From SIG575 sp045595725 (GTDB lineage: Bacteria; Bacillota; Clostridia; Oscillospirales; Acutalibacteraceae): a DNA stretch of 17,300 bases. The notes under the pieces are model-generated. The model searched no databases. It worked only from the letters and a program-made list of their open reading frames with translations, and was not told the origin of the DNA. The position numbers and the translations under genes were made by a program. Of the stretch, positions 1 through 7,528 are shown in pieces (the stretch's first letter is position 1; each line of letters starts with the position of its first letter). The stretch lies in assembly GCA_045595725.1 (NCBI GenBank), contig JAZOAY010000040.1, positions 1 through 17,300 of the forward strand. Direction: 5' to 3'.

Positions 1-1255
1 ATGTTGAAAACAGCACAACGCAACAACTTATCAGGAACATGTTAGTTATAAAAGCAGTCCTTTGTCCTGAAACAAAAACCGAAGATGACATACCCATTAT
101 CAGTAGTGAGCAGAAACCTGCTACTGCACTGATACAAACAATAAAACCTATTTTTCTGTTTTTTAACAATAATATTGTCAGAAGAACTGCAATTATCACA
201 GTCAGTATCAGAGAAAGAACGATCAATATATAAAAACTTAAATTATATTTTCCGCTTGTCAGACATTCTCTGAACAAAATATGAGGTAATTTATTTTCAA
301 TTACTGCAGTAAGATAATTCACAAATATGCAAACAAAAATTGAAAATATATTAATTAATATATACATTAATTTATGTTTCTTTGTAAAATTATAAACTGA
401 TATACTTAAAAATGCTATGAACAGCAAAGTCAGAAAATTTGAAAGAAAATAAGTGTTTGCACTAAAACTCGCAAAACCACAAAGCATTTTTTCAAGGAAT
501 CCAAAATCAGCATATCTCGGAAAATTTTCTGCTATTGTAATAATATTTCTATCATGTGCACCGGGTGAAGACAAAAGGTGATAACTGCATAAAAACATTG
601 AAATTAAATTCAATAATGTTATTGGCTTGAATTTATGCTTATAAACAGAAATAAAAATAAGTATTACATATGTTGCTATTGTGCATGCTGCAGATTGTTC
701 CTGCATTGTTGCGATAAAGACAGTAAACAGCGATAACACAAAAGATACTGTATTGAATTTTTTATCAAGCACATAAAACAGCAAAGGGGATATTGTCATT
801 AGATATCCTGCAAAGGGCCACAGATAAGTAAATGAACCTGCAAACCAAAATACCGAGGGATTAAGACACATAACAAACATCAGAAAAATTCCGCAACATG
901 CAAATATTTGTTTATCTTTAGCTGTAAATCCACCTTTAAACAGCAGCGCAAGCCTGTACCAGAAAACTACAATGTAAATTATAAGTATCGCATTTATGAT
1001 TTGCCAGAATACAATATTTTGTTTCAGAAAGAATGACATTAAAAACTCACCGACAGTTCTTCCTGAAAGCGTCATATAACGCTCACTCAACCAATTATTA
1101 TAAGTAAAATCAGGTGATGACACAATACCCATAAAGTTACCGTCATCCATTTTTATAAAATAGCGAGTAAAGAAAAGGCTGAAAAATGTAATCAGTGCTG
1201 AAAAAAATACAATTGGTGAATTTTCATTCATAAAAGATGATAATTTATTTTTCAT
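1..1255 (-). CDS. Multi-pass membrane protein, DUF6056-like, partial (C-terminus beyond the window)
   Basis: The reverse frame is open from ATG at 1255 to the window edge, giving 418 codons with no stop. The product is very hydrophobic, with roughly ten predicted membrane segments and short polar loops. Near the N-terminus lie an acidic pair (D37-D38, in MDDG) just after the first membrane segment and an SGR triplet at 64-66. Further on are WFAGS, an EQSAA stretch and SPGAHDR. This layout (DD, then SGR, then PG..R) resembles the DUF6056 family, which looks like GT-C-type membrane glycosyltransferases, but no activity can be claimed. The start overlaps the upstream DUF6273 gene's stop (TAATG) and has a GAGGTG ribosome binding site at 1261-1266, so translation is probably coupled. 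An envelope-glycan role is inference from murD two genes upstream. Confidence 0.8.
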   Translation of the reverse strand, partial: MKNKLSSFMNENSPIVFFSALITFFSLFFTRYFIKMDDGNFMGIVSSPDFTYNNWLSERYMTLSGRTVGEFLMSFFLKQNIVFWQIINAILIIYIVVFWYRLALLFKGGFTAKDKQIFACCGIFLMFVMCLNPSVFWFAGSFTYLWPFAGYLMTISPLLFYVLDKKFNTVSFVLSLFTVFIATMQEQSAACTIATYVILIFISVYKHKFKPITLLNLISMFLCSYHLLSSPGAHDRNIITIAENFPRYADFGFLEKMLCGFASFSANTYFLSNFLTLLFIAFLSISVYNFTKKHKLMYILINIFSIFVCIFVNYLTAVIENKLPHILFRECLTSGKYNLSFYILIVLSLILTVIIAVLLTILLLKNRKIGFIVCISAVAGFCSLLIMGMSSSVFVSGQRTAFITNMFLISCCVVLFST

Positions 1256-2094
1256 TATTTCACCTCAAGTACATACGGTGCTTTTTTACTTCCGTCACCG
1301 CCACCGGTTTTGAAAGACCGGTTATTAATATATAATGCAGGACAAACTCCCATAGTGCCGTCATAAGCCAGAGATTTGTAAAAATTACCACTTGACGTTA
1401 CGGCGGTTACACTCACATTATTTGATGTAGCAGGGGATGAGGACCAATACCACACAGGCCTATCGGGTAAAATTATATACGGAGCATTATTTTGCTTTAT
1501 ACAACTGTTTGTACAAATCTTCTTTCTTGAAGTATTGTCAAAAAATTTCTTAAGTTGAGATTTGCTGAGCAAAAAAACTCCATCATCCGTTATCAGTTTT
1601 TTCTCCTCATCACAGAAATTTTTTTCGTTAAGAAATCCGCATTCATCATTATAATAATTATAGGAAGTAAAAGTGTTGTCTTTTACAGGCGGACAATGGC
1701 TATATGTAACATGAAATTCTTCAGAGTTAAGCCATTGTTTTAATGTAGAATTTTCCCAGTCTGATGAACCATATTTTTCGCTGTCGCTATTATGAAATTT
1801 TTCACTTATACCACTTGCATCAAATGCTTTGAAACAAATTACATATTCGCTCATAAGTAAAATATTATTTTCATTAACATCAAGCACTTTCCATAAAATA
1901 TCTTCATCAAGATATTTACCGAAATAAATATAATCATCTGTTTTCAAAGTGACTTCTGTCGATTTATATACATCTGCATTATAAACGGGAGTTTTCAAAA
2001 ATAAATTCTGAAATTTATGAACCGCAAAAGGGGAAAGCATTGATAATATAACAATGACAATCAGCACTGCAGGCAGAATTTTAATTCTTTTCAT
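1255..2094 (-). CDS. Membrane-anchored DUF6273 domain protein
   Basis: A 279-residue protein with a charged N-terminus (MKRIK) and one hydrophobic segment at about residues 6-25, which reads as an uncleaved signal anchor, so the rest should face outside. The outer part has DUF6273 hallmarks: YFGKY followed by LWKVLDV near 57-73, then LLMSEYVI; DWENSTLKQWLN at about 112-123; LLSKSQLKKFF; WYWSSSP; and GVCPALYIN near the end. This family is common in gut Clostridia and has no established function. I chose ATG at 2094, which overlaps the murD stop by one base (TGATG). A TTG codon one position upstream (2097) is also possible. The stop overlaps the next start (TAATG), so it lies in a tight three-gene unit with murD and the DUF6056-like gene. 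Confidence 0.85.
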   Translation of the reverse strand: MKRIKILPAVLIVIVILSMLSPFAVHKFQNLFLKTPVYNADVYKSTEVTLKTDDYIYFGKYLDEDILWKVLDVNENNILLMSEYVICFKAFDASGISEKFHNSDSEKYGSSDWENSTLKQWLNSEEFHVTYSHCPPVKDNTFTSYNYYNDECGFLNEKNFCDEEKKLITDDGVFLLSKSQLKKFFDNTSRKKICTNSCIKQNNAPYIILPDRPVWYWSSSPATSNNVSVTAVTSSGNFYKSLAYDGTMGVCPALYINNRSFKTGGGDGSKKAPYVLEVK

Positions 2095-3404
2095 CAATTC
2101 TCACCGAACTTTTTTATAAGATTTTTATAATGATTTCCTTTTTCTTCAAAATTTCTGTATCTGTTATAGCTTGAAGCAGCAGGGGAGAAAAGGCAGATTT
2201 TTCCCGGCTCAGTAAATTTGTATGCAGCCTCAACGGCGTCATCCATTGTGTCAACAATTACCATATTTTTAGTACAACCAATCCTTTTGAGATCATTGAT
2301 AATCATTTCACCTGTTTCAGGAAGTCCGATAAGATTATTTACATTACATTGGTTCAGATCTGTAATAAATCCTGAATAATCAATGCCTCTGTCCATTCCG
2401 CCAAAAATTAGTGTATCAACTTTTTCAAGTGCGGTAATTGCACACATTACTGCATGGGGAATAGTTGCGATACTGTCATTATAGAAAGTAATATCTTTCC
2501 AAGTACCAACTTTTTCCATACGGTGAGCTATTGGTTCAAATGATTTTATTCCATTTTCGATTGCTTCATCAGAGATTCCGAGACATTTTGCAGCATTAAC
2601 AGCAAAGAAAATATCCTGATGAGTATGTGAACCTTTAAGATTCTCATTAAGTGTAGTAAGATGCTTGAAAAATTCATTATCATCCTCTTCAAATCTGCTT
2701 ACAGGTATAAGTTTTGATTTTACTTTATTAAAGTTAATCAATTCTTTCAGTTCATCCTGGTCAGAATTGAATATAAAATAATCTTTATCTGTCTGATTAT
2801 TGACAATATTGAGTTTTGCGTTCACATATCCTTCAAAACCGTTGTAATGATCAAGATGTTCCGGATAAACATTTGTCATGATAGCTATCTGAGGAGATGC
2901 TTTCGCAAACTCAAGTTGATGGCAGGACATTTCAATAACAGCAATTAGACCGTCAGTATCATCAAGACTTTCAAACACGGGTACACCGATATTTCCGATA
3001 AGTGCACATTTTTTGCCTGAAGCTTTAACAATATTATAAACAAGGGTTGTGGTTGTAGTCTTTCCTTTAGTACCAGTAATGCCTATTTTTGTGCATTCTA
3101 CAAATCTGAGAAACAAGTCCATCTGACCTGTAATCTCAGTATTTTGACCTATTTTTACGCTTCTCAGAGATATTCCGGGACTCTGCATTACTAAATCGTA
3201 GTCATTTATATAATTCAAGTAATTTTCGCCTGTGTGTAAAATTACATTACTATCATTAATTATCAATTCACGCTTATCAGCAATTGCTATTTTTTTATCA
3301 GGGTAAAAGCGTCTTATAAAATTGTAGGTCGATTGACCTTCTTTACCAAAACCAAGAATAAGCACAGATTTTTTATCAAAATATTCAATTAATCGTTTAT
3401 ACAT
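2094..3404 (-). CDS. murD: UDP-N-acetylmuramoyl-L-alanine--glutamate ligase (MurD family)
   Basis: Cytoplasmic Mur ligase that adds glutamate to UDP-MurNAc-L-Ala in peptidoglycan precursor synthesis. It has 436 residues, normal for the family. The N-terminal Rossmann-like domain has LILGFGKEG at 15-23. The ATP loop GTKGKTTT is at 111-118, the probable carbamylated lysine is K197 in NAKLNI, and the C-terminal domain carries GGMDRG at 335-340 and SPAASSYNRYRNFEEKG at 407-423. The start is ATG 3404, nine bases after AAAGGAG; the in-frame TTG at 3410 is too close to that site. One oddity: the motif usually NDSKATNP reads NDSIATIP (309-316), losing a conserved lysine. It stands outside a dcw cluster, so a second murD may exist. 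D- versus L-glutamate specificity cannot be decided here. Confidence 0.93.
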   Translation of the reverse strand: MYKRLIEYFDKKSVLILGFGKEGQSTYNFIRRFYPDKKIAIADKRELIINDSNVILHTGENYLNYINDYDLVMQSPGISLRSVKIGQNTEITGQMDLFLRFVECTKIGITGTKGKTTTTTLVYNIVKASGKKCALIGNIGVPVFESLDDTDGLIAVIEMSCHQLEFAKASPQIAIMTNVYPEHLDHYNGFEGYVNAKLNIVNNQTDKDYFIFNSDQDELKELINFNKVKSKLIPVSRFEEDDNEFFKHLTTLNENLKGSHTHQDIFFAVNAAKCLGISDEAIENGIKSFEPIAHRMEKVGTWKDITFYNDSIATIPHAVMCAITALEKVDTLIFGGMDRGIDYSGFITDLNQCNVNNLIGLPETGEMIINDLKRIGCTKNMVIVDTMDDAVEAAYKFTEPGKICLFSPAASSYNRYRNFEEKGNHYKNLIKKFGEN

Positions 3405-3429
3405 TATCAACAGCTCCTTTATTTGTAAT

Positions 3430-3458
3430 ATTATATCATTTAATTATTTTTACTTCAA
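3430..3458 (-). promoter_or_regulatory. Sigma-A-type promoter of murD
   Basis: On the minus strand the -35 is TTGAAG (3458-3453), followed by 17 bases and a perfect -10 TATAAT (3435-3430). The bases before the -10 are TGA, an extended -10. It lies 26 bases upstream of the murD ATG and stands back to back with the ldhA promoter. Confidence 0.75.
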
Positions 3459-3476
3459 TACTCTGCAAAACAATTA

Positions 3477-3505
3477 TTGTATTTCATGTGTATTTATGTT
3501 ATAAT
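3477..3505 (+). promoter_or_regulatory. Sigma-A-type promoter of the D-lactate dehydrogenase gene
   Basis: The -35 is TTGTAT (3477-3482), followed by 17 bases and a perfect -10 TATAAT (3500-3505) preceded by TGT (extended -10). The -35 is 18 bases from the murD -35 on the other strand, so the two promoters form a compact divergent pair. Confidence 0.75.
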
Positions 3506-3520
3506 TTCACATAATTTATA

Positions 3521-3538
3521 TATGTAATATTTTAACAC
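3521..3538 (+). promoter_or_regulatory. Weak Rex-like inverted repeat upstream of the lactate dehydrogenase gene
   Basis: An 18-base element with left half TATGTAA, four spacer bases, and right half TTAACAC. Against the known Rex consensus TTGTTAA-N4-TTAACAA I count 10 of 14 matches, with the right half at 6 of 7. It lies just after the probable transcription start, where a repressor could block. Rex senses NADH/NAD and often controls fermentative dehydrogenases, so the place fits. AT-rich chance similarity is a real alternative. Confidence 0.3.
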
Positions 3539-3558
3539 AAAGGAATGGTATCGAAAGC

Positions 3559-4596
3559 ATGGAAAAGATTTGTTTTTATAACACAAAACCTTATGATAAA
3601 AAGTATTTTGAAAAATATAAAGATGAATATTCAATGGAAATAGAATATTTTCGTGGAAAGCTCAGAGAAAAAACAGCGGTTCTCGCTAAGGATTATGATG
3701 CAGCTGTTGCATTTGTGAATGATGATATTAATTCAGAAACTATAAATACGCTTTATGAGAATGGCATCAGGATTCTTGCCATGAGATGCGCGGGTTTTAA
3801 TAATGTCGACCTTGAAGCGGCTTACGGAAAAATACATGTAGTGAGAGTTCCCGCATATTCACCGTATGCAGTTGCTGAACACGCAATAGGAATGTTGCTT
3901 GCACTTGTCAGAAAAATCCCAAGAGCATATAACAGAACAAGAGATTACAATTTCACATTAAACTCTCTTGTGGGCTTTGATTTACACGGAAAAACTGTGG
4001 GCGTTATCGGTACAGGTAAAATCGGAAAAATTTTTATTGATATATGTAAAGGATTCGGTATGAATGTCTGTGCCTATGACCCTTTTCCATCAAAGGATAC
4101 GGATATCGAATATGTGTCGATTGAAGAGCTTTGCAAACGTTCAGACGTAATTTCTTTACATTGTCCTCTTACTGACTCTACACGTTATATTATAAATAAA
4201 AGAACAATTTCGCTGATGAAGGATAATGTATATATAATCAACACATCAAGAGGTGCTTTAATAGACAGCGAAGCTTTGCTTGAAGGTTTAAAGTCTGAAA
4301 AAATCGGCGGTGCATGTCTCGACGTATATGAGGATGAAACAGATTTTTTCTACGAGGATAAAAGTGACAAGGTTATTCATGATGACGTGTTGACAAGTCT
4401 TATAGGCATGAATAATGTTCTTGTAACATCACATCAGGCTTTCCTGACTGACGAAGCACTTGAAAATATAACAACAACTACATTGCAAAATTTAAGAGAT
4501 TTTTTTGATGGTAAAAATCTCGAAAATGAGGTCTGCATAAAATGCGCTAACGGAGAAAAATGCGGAAAAGAAAAACACGGCAAATGTTTTGAATAA
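3559..4596 (+). CDS. ldhA: D-lactate dehydrogenase family 2-hydroxyacid dehydrogenase with Cys-rich tail
   Basis: NAD-dependent reduction of pyruvate (or a related 2-keto acid) to D-lactate in the cytoplasm, regenerating NAD in fermentation. It has 345 residues. The NAD-binding GTGKIG is at 151-156, with D174 as the probable ribose-binding acid. The catalytic triad is R231 (NTSRGALID), E260 (DVYEDE) and H292 (TSHQAF), with the same spacing as E. coli LdhA R235/E264/H296. The C-terminus adds a Lys/Cys-rich tail with C326, C329, C335 and C343 (CX2C-X5-C-X7-C), not part of the core fold and suggestive of metal binding. The start is ATG 3559; its AAAGGA site (3539-3544) is 14 bases away, longer than usual. 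Substrate preference is inferred from family likeness only. Confidence 0.88.
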   Translation: MEKICFYNTKPYDKKYFEKYKDEYSMEIEYFRGKLREKTAVLAKDYDAAVAFVNDDINSETINTLYENGIRILAMRCAGFNNVDLEAAYGKIHVVRVPAYSPYAVAEHAIGMLLALVRKIPRAYNRTRDYNFTLNSLVGFDLHGKTVGVIGTGKIGKIFIDICKGFGMNVCAYDPFPSKDTDIEYVSIEELCKRSDVISLHCPLTDSTRYIINKRTISLMKDNVYIINTSRGALIDSEALLEGLKSEKIGGACLDVYEDETDFFYEDKSDKVIHDDVLTSLIGMNNVLVTSHQAFLTDEALENITTTTLQNLRDFFDGKNLENEVCIKCANGEKCGKEKHGKCFE

Positions 4597-4681
4597 TGAT
4601 ACACAATGTATGAATTATATTAATATCCCGAAAAAATGCAAAATATTGTATGAACAAACTGTTAACATTTAATGGTAAATA

Positions 4682-4709
4682 TTGCAAAGTTTTTATAGTA
4701 TGTTAAAAT
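4682..4709 (+). promoter_or_regulatory. Promoter of the small Xre-type regulator gene
   Basis: The -35 is TTGCAA (4682-4687), followed by 16 bases and -10 TAAAAT (4704-4709) preceded by TGT (extended -10). It predicts a leader of about 54 bases. That leader contains a small possible hairpin, GAGTT (4730-4734) against GACTC, before the GGGGG ribosome binding site. Confidence 0.6.
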
Positions 4710-4769
4710 GTATTTGTGTGTATTGTGCGAGTTACATCAAATGACTCTTAAAGATATGGGGGTATTTTA

Positions 4770-5024
4770 GTGAGAGTACGTAAACAGGCCGTAGGTGACA
4801 GAAACATCGTCGGTCAGAGAATTGAAGAGAAAAGAAAAAGCATCGGTATGAAGCAGAAAGATCTTCTTACACAGCTTCAGATCGAAGGTATTGATCTTAA
4901 CGCTTCCGGTCTCTCAAAACTCGAAGGACAGATTCGTAGTGTAACTGATAAAGAACTTATCGTTATTGCTAAAACTCTTGATGTATCTGTACTTTGGTTG
5001 CTCGGTCTTTCAGACCAGGAATAA
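4770..5024 (+). CDS. Small Xre-family helix-turn-helix DNA-binding protein
   Basis: An 84-residue protein that is almost entirely one HTH_3/Cro-CI-type domain. IGQRIEEKRKS-type entry (VGQRIEEKRK, 14-23) is followed by KQKDLLTQL (helix 2), LNASGLSKLEGQIRSV (recognition helix and turn, about 43-58) and LIVIAKTLDVSVLWLLGL (helices 4-5). No effector or multimer domain follows, so it resembles compact repressors or antitoxin-like regulators; no toxin gene is adjacent. The start is GTG at 4770, seven bases after GGGGG (4758-4762). It has its own promoter and terminator, so it is a single-gene unit. Compared with neighbours, its codons favour CTT, GGT, CGT, ATC and AAC and it looks less AT-rich, suggesting high expression. 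Its target is unknown; its own promoter is a natural candidate. Confidence 0.85.
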   Translation: MRVRKQAVGDRNIVGQRIEEKRKSIGMKQKDLLTQLQIEGIDLNASGLSKLEGQIRSVTDKELIVIAKTLDVSVLWLLGLSDQE

Positions 5025-5034
5025 TTATTATGCG

Positions 5035-5061
5035 AACATCCGCTCTGTGGCGGATGTTTTT
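5035..5061 (+). terminator. Rho-independent terminator after the Xre-type gene
   Basis: A perfect nine-base stem, AACATCCGC (5035-5043) with GCGGATGTT (5050-5058), has a six-base loop and runs into TTTTT (5057-5061). It separates the regulator gene from the galT promoter. Confidence 0.85.
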
Positions 5062-5079
5062 GCGTTTTATAGTTCTGTG

Positions 5080-5108
5080 TTGATTTATTTTCCAAATTAT
5101 GTTATAAT
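5080..5108 (+). promoter_or_regulatory. Sigma-A-type promoter of galT
   Basis: The -35 is TTGATT (5080-5085), followed by 17 bases and a perfect -10 TATAAT (5103-5108) with TGT before it (extended -10). The predicted leader is about 25 bases, too short for a riboswitch. Confidence 0.75.
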
Positions 5109-5140
5109 GTCACGCAGTAAATATAAGGAAGTGTTCTATT

Positions 5141-6631
5141 ATGATTAATGCAAATATTAACGCTTTTATTAAGTACGCTCTTGATTGCGGACTTATTGAT
5201 ATTAATGATAAGTCTTTTGTTATCAATAGTGTACTTGATATTTTAAATCTTGATGAGTTTGTTGAAACAGATGAATGTCCTGATTTATCATTGGAAGAAA
5301 TTCTTTCAAATTTTATTAATTTTGCAGTTCAAAACAAAATAATTGATGATAGTATTACAGAAAAAGATTTATTTGACACACGTATCATGTCAACTGTAAC
5401 TCCCAGACCATCAGAAGTAATCAACAGATTTAAAGTACTTTATGATGATTCACCTGAAAAGGCAACGGATTATTTTTATAAACTTTCGTGTGATTGTGAC
5501 TATATCAGACGCTACAGAATTATCAAAGACATGAAATGGATTTATCCTTGCGAATATGGTAATCTTGATATTACAATTAATCTTTCTAAACCTGAAAAAG
5601 ATCCTAAGGCAATTGCTGCAGCAAAAAATGCAAAACAGAGCAGTTATCCTAAATGTATGCTCTGCCGTGAAAATACAGGTTACAGAGGCAGAATGAATTA
5701 TCCAGCACGTCAGACACTTCGTACGGTTCCCGTTAATCTTAACGGTACAGAAAGCAGTCTCCAGTATTCTCCGTATGTATATTATAATGAACATTGTATT
5801 GTTTTCAATAATGAACATACACCCATGAAAATTGACAGAAACGCTTTTGCAAAGCTTCTTGATTTTGTTTCACAGTATCCTCATTATTTTGTCGGTTCAA
5901 ATGCTGACCTGCCAATTGTGGGCGGTTCAATTCTTTCACATGACCATTTTCAGGGCGGTCATTATACATTTGCAATGGCTGATGCACCTGTTGAAAAAGA
6001 ATATATTTTCCATGGTTATGAGGATATCAAAGCCGGTATTGTCAATTGGCCAATGTCAGTTATTAGACTTACAGGTAAAAATAAAGAAAATATCCTTGAC
6101 CTTTCCGATAAAATCCTGACTTCATGGAGAGGGTATACTGATGAAAATGCATTCGTTTTTGCTGAAACAGATGGTGTACCTCACAATACAATCACTCCCA
6201 TAGCTCGCAGACGCGGTGAAGATTTTGAAATGGACCTTGTTTTGAGAAACAACATCACAACAGATGAACATCCTTTAGGCGTTTATCATCCTCATGCTGA
6301 ACTTCATCATATCAAAAAAGAAAATATAGGTCTTATTGAAGTTATGGGACTTGCAGTTCTTCCTTCAAGACTGAAAACTGAACTTGCAATTCTTGAAGAA
6401 AGTCTTGTGAACGGTGAAGATGTAAGCAAAAACGAAAAAATTGCGATTCACGCTGATTGGGCAGTAGAAATCAAAGAAAAATACACCGATATAAATGCAG
6501 AAAACGTTCATGAAATTGTACTTAAGGAAACAGGCTTAGTATTCAAAACCGTTCTTGAACATGCAGGTGTTTACAAAGTAACAGATGAAGGCAGAAAAGC
6601 ATTTATAAAATTCCTTGATACAATTAAATAA
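5141..6631 (+). CDS. galT: UTP/UDP-glucose--hexose-1-phosphate uridylyltransferase, Firmicutes type (GalT type 2)
   Basis: Leloir-pathway enzyme that swaps UMP between UDP-glucose and galactose-1-phosphate in the cytoplasm. At 496 residues it matches the long Firmicutes GalT, not the roughly 350-residue proteobacterial form. KCMLCRENTGY is at 171-181, and the nucleotidyl-transfer histidine motif SHDHFQGG is at 266-273, with H267 and H269 present. The long N-terminal helical domain (about residues 1-125) is also typical of type 2. ATG 5141 lies nine bases after AAGGAAG (5125-5131). It is a single-gene unit: no galK, galE or galactose regulator is next to it, so galactokinase and epimerase must come from elsewhere. 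Galactose from host glycans is a likely source, but that is inference from the probable habitat. Confidence 0.95.
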   Translation: MINANINAFIKYALDCGLIDINDKSFVINSVLDILNLDEFVETDECPDLSLEEILSNFINFAVQNKIIDDSITEKDLFDTRIMSTVTPRPSEVINRFKVLYDDSPEKATDYFYKLSCDCDYIRRYRIIKDMKWIYPCEYGNLDITINLSKPEKDPKAIAAAKNAKQSSYPKCMLCRENTGYRGRMNYPARQTLRTVPVNLNGTESSLQYSPYVYYNEHCIVFNNEHTPMKIDRNAFAKLLDFVSQYPHYFVGSNADLPIVGGSILSHDHFQGGHYTFAMADAPVEKEYIFHGYEDIKAGIVNWPMSVIRLTGKNKENILDLSDKILTSWRGYTDENAFVFAETDGVPHNTITPIARRRGEDFEMDLVLRNNITTDEHPLGVYHPHAELHHIKKENIGLIEVMGLAVLPSRLKTELAILEESLVNGEDVSKNEKIAIHADWAVEIKEKYTDINAENVHEIVLKETGLVFKTVLEHAGVYKVTDEGRKAFIKFLDTIK

Positions 6632-6635
6632 GTTT

Positions 6636-6671
6636 AAAAATCCGTAGAGAAATAAAACTCTACGGATTTTT
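6636..6671. terminator. Bidirectional terminator between galT and cotJC
   Basis: A nine-base perfect stem, TCCGTAGAG (6641-6649) with CTCTACGGA (6658-6666), has an AT loop of eight bases. It is extended by AAAAA on the left and TTTTT on the right. Both strands therefore show a hairpin plus U-tract, ending galT on the plus strand and the cotJ operon on the minus strand. Confidence 0.88.
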
Positions 6672-6674
6672 TCT

Positions 6675-7277
6675 TTACTTACATTTGTCAAAAGATGGGT
6701 TAAATGCATAGAAGTTCTTTGCATCAAGTCTGTCTGTTGCAAGTCTCAATCCTTCGCCGAAACGCTGATAATGAACAATTTCTCTCGCTCTGAGGAATTT
6801 TATCGGTTCTTTTACATCGGGATCGTCAACAAGTCTCAAAATGTTGTCATAAGTTTTTCTCGCTTTTTGTTCTGCTGCAAGGTCTTCGTGGAGGTCAGCG
6901 AGTACGTCGCCTGTGGACTGTATTGTTGCTGCTGTCCACGGAACACCTGATGCAAACTGGGGATAAATACCTGTAGTATGGTCAACGAAATAATCGTCAA
7001 AACCTGCTTTTTTGATATCTTCAATTGAAAGGTTTCTTGTCAACTGATAAACTATTGCGCCGATCATTTCTAAGTGACCAAGTTCTTCGGTGCCTATGTC
7101 CGTAAGCAGTCCTTTAAGTTCGGCATGAGGCATAGAAAATCGCTGACTGAGATATCTGAGTGATGCACCGAGTTCACCATCAGGTCCGCCATACTGTGTA
7201 ATGATGATTTTTGCAAGTTTGGGGTTTGGATTTTTAATGTTTACGGGATATTGTAATCTTTTTTCATATTGGAACAT
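6675..7277 (-). CDS. cotJC: Spore coat protein CotJC, manganese-catalase family
   Basis: Third gene of the cotJ operon, 200 residues. CotJC is an inner spore-coat protein with the fold of non-haem manganese catalase. Likely di-manganese ligands are visible: E35 (DGELGASL), E65 and H68 (TEELGHLE), E136 (AAEQKAR) and H169 (EIVHYQRFGE). A catalase role protecting the spore is plausible from the family, while activity here is inference. The N-terminal FQYEKRLQYPV matches the family opening. I chose ATG 7277, which overlaps the cotJB stop by one base (TGATG), over the in-frame TTG at 7283. It is the last gene before the terminator shared with galT. Confidence 0.95.
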   Translation of the reverse strand: MFQYEKRLQYPVNIKNPNPKLAKIIITQYGGPDGELGASLRYLSQRFSMPHAELKGLLTDIGTEELGHLEMIGAIVYQLTRNLSIEDIKKAGFDDYFVDHTTGIYPQFASGVPWTAATIQSTGDVLADLHEDLAAEQKARKTYDNILRLVDDPDVKEPIKFLRAREIVHYQRFGEGLRLATDRLDAKNFYAFNPSFDKCK

Positions 7278-7528
7278 CAGCAATCACAACTCTCTTTCTC
7301 CCACGGCCATGGGTTTTTAATCCATTCAACGCCCTGTGCTTTTGTTGTTGAAAGTTTCCAGCAGTTTTCCTCAAATTCTTCACGCAACGCAAGATATTTT
7401 TCCTTGTATTTGTTGTAAAGTGCAATTGCTTCAGTATCGCATGTGTGAGTGTCAAGATAAAGGTGTAAATCCCACATAACAAAAGCAGTTGCTGAAAGTT
7501 GTTTCAATAAATCGTTATTTCTCATCAT
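7277..7528 (-). CDS. cotJB: Spore coat protein CotJB
   Basis: A short protein of 83 residues, close to the B. subtilis CotJB length. It opens MMRNNDLLKQLSATAF, then WDLHLYLDTH, the conserved CotJB core, then helical YNKYKEKYLALREEFEEN and a Trp/Pro-rich end (WIKNPWPWEKESCDC). CotJB works with CotJA and CotJC in the spore coat; its chemical role is unknown. GGAGG at 7542-7538 lies nine bases before ATG 7528, whose ATGA overlaps the cotJA stop. The next codon is also ATG (7525). An upstream extension of the frame to 7597 has no supporting ribosome binding site and is out of register with the family start. Its stop overlaps the cotJC start. Confidence 0.92.
   Translation of the reverse strand: MMRNNDLLKQLSATAFVMWDLHLYLDTHTCDTEAIALYNKYKEKYLALREEFEENCWKLSTTKAQGVEWIKNPWPWEKESCDC

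Noticed and set aside
39..233. Short plus-strand open frame at the left edge
   Set aside because: It lies opposite the open membrane-protein frame, which has hydrophobic segments and a good start; the short frame has no such support.
4597..4681. Terminator or small RNA between ldhA and the Xre gene
   Set aside because: I found no hairpin with a T-tract; only AT-rich DNA and a short TGTTAACA palindrome are visible.
5450..5818. A 122-codon open frame on the minus strand opposite galT
   Set aside because: It lies fully inside the strongly supported galT frame, has no ribosome binding site, and its translation is low-complexity Ile/Phe/Cys-rich, typical of a codon shadow.
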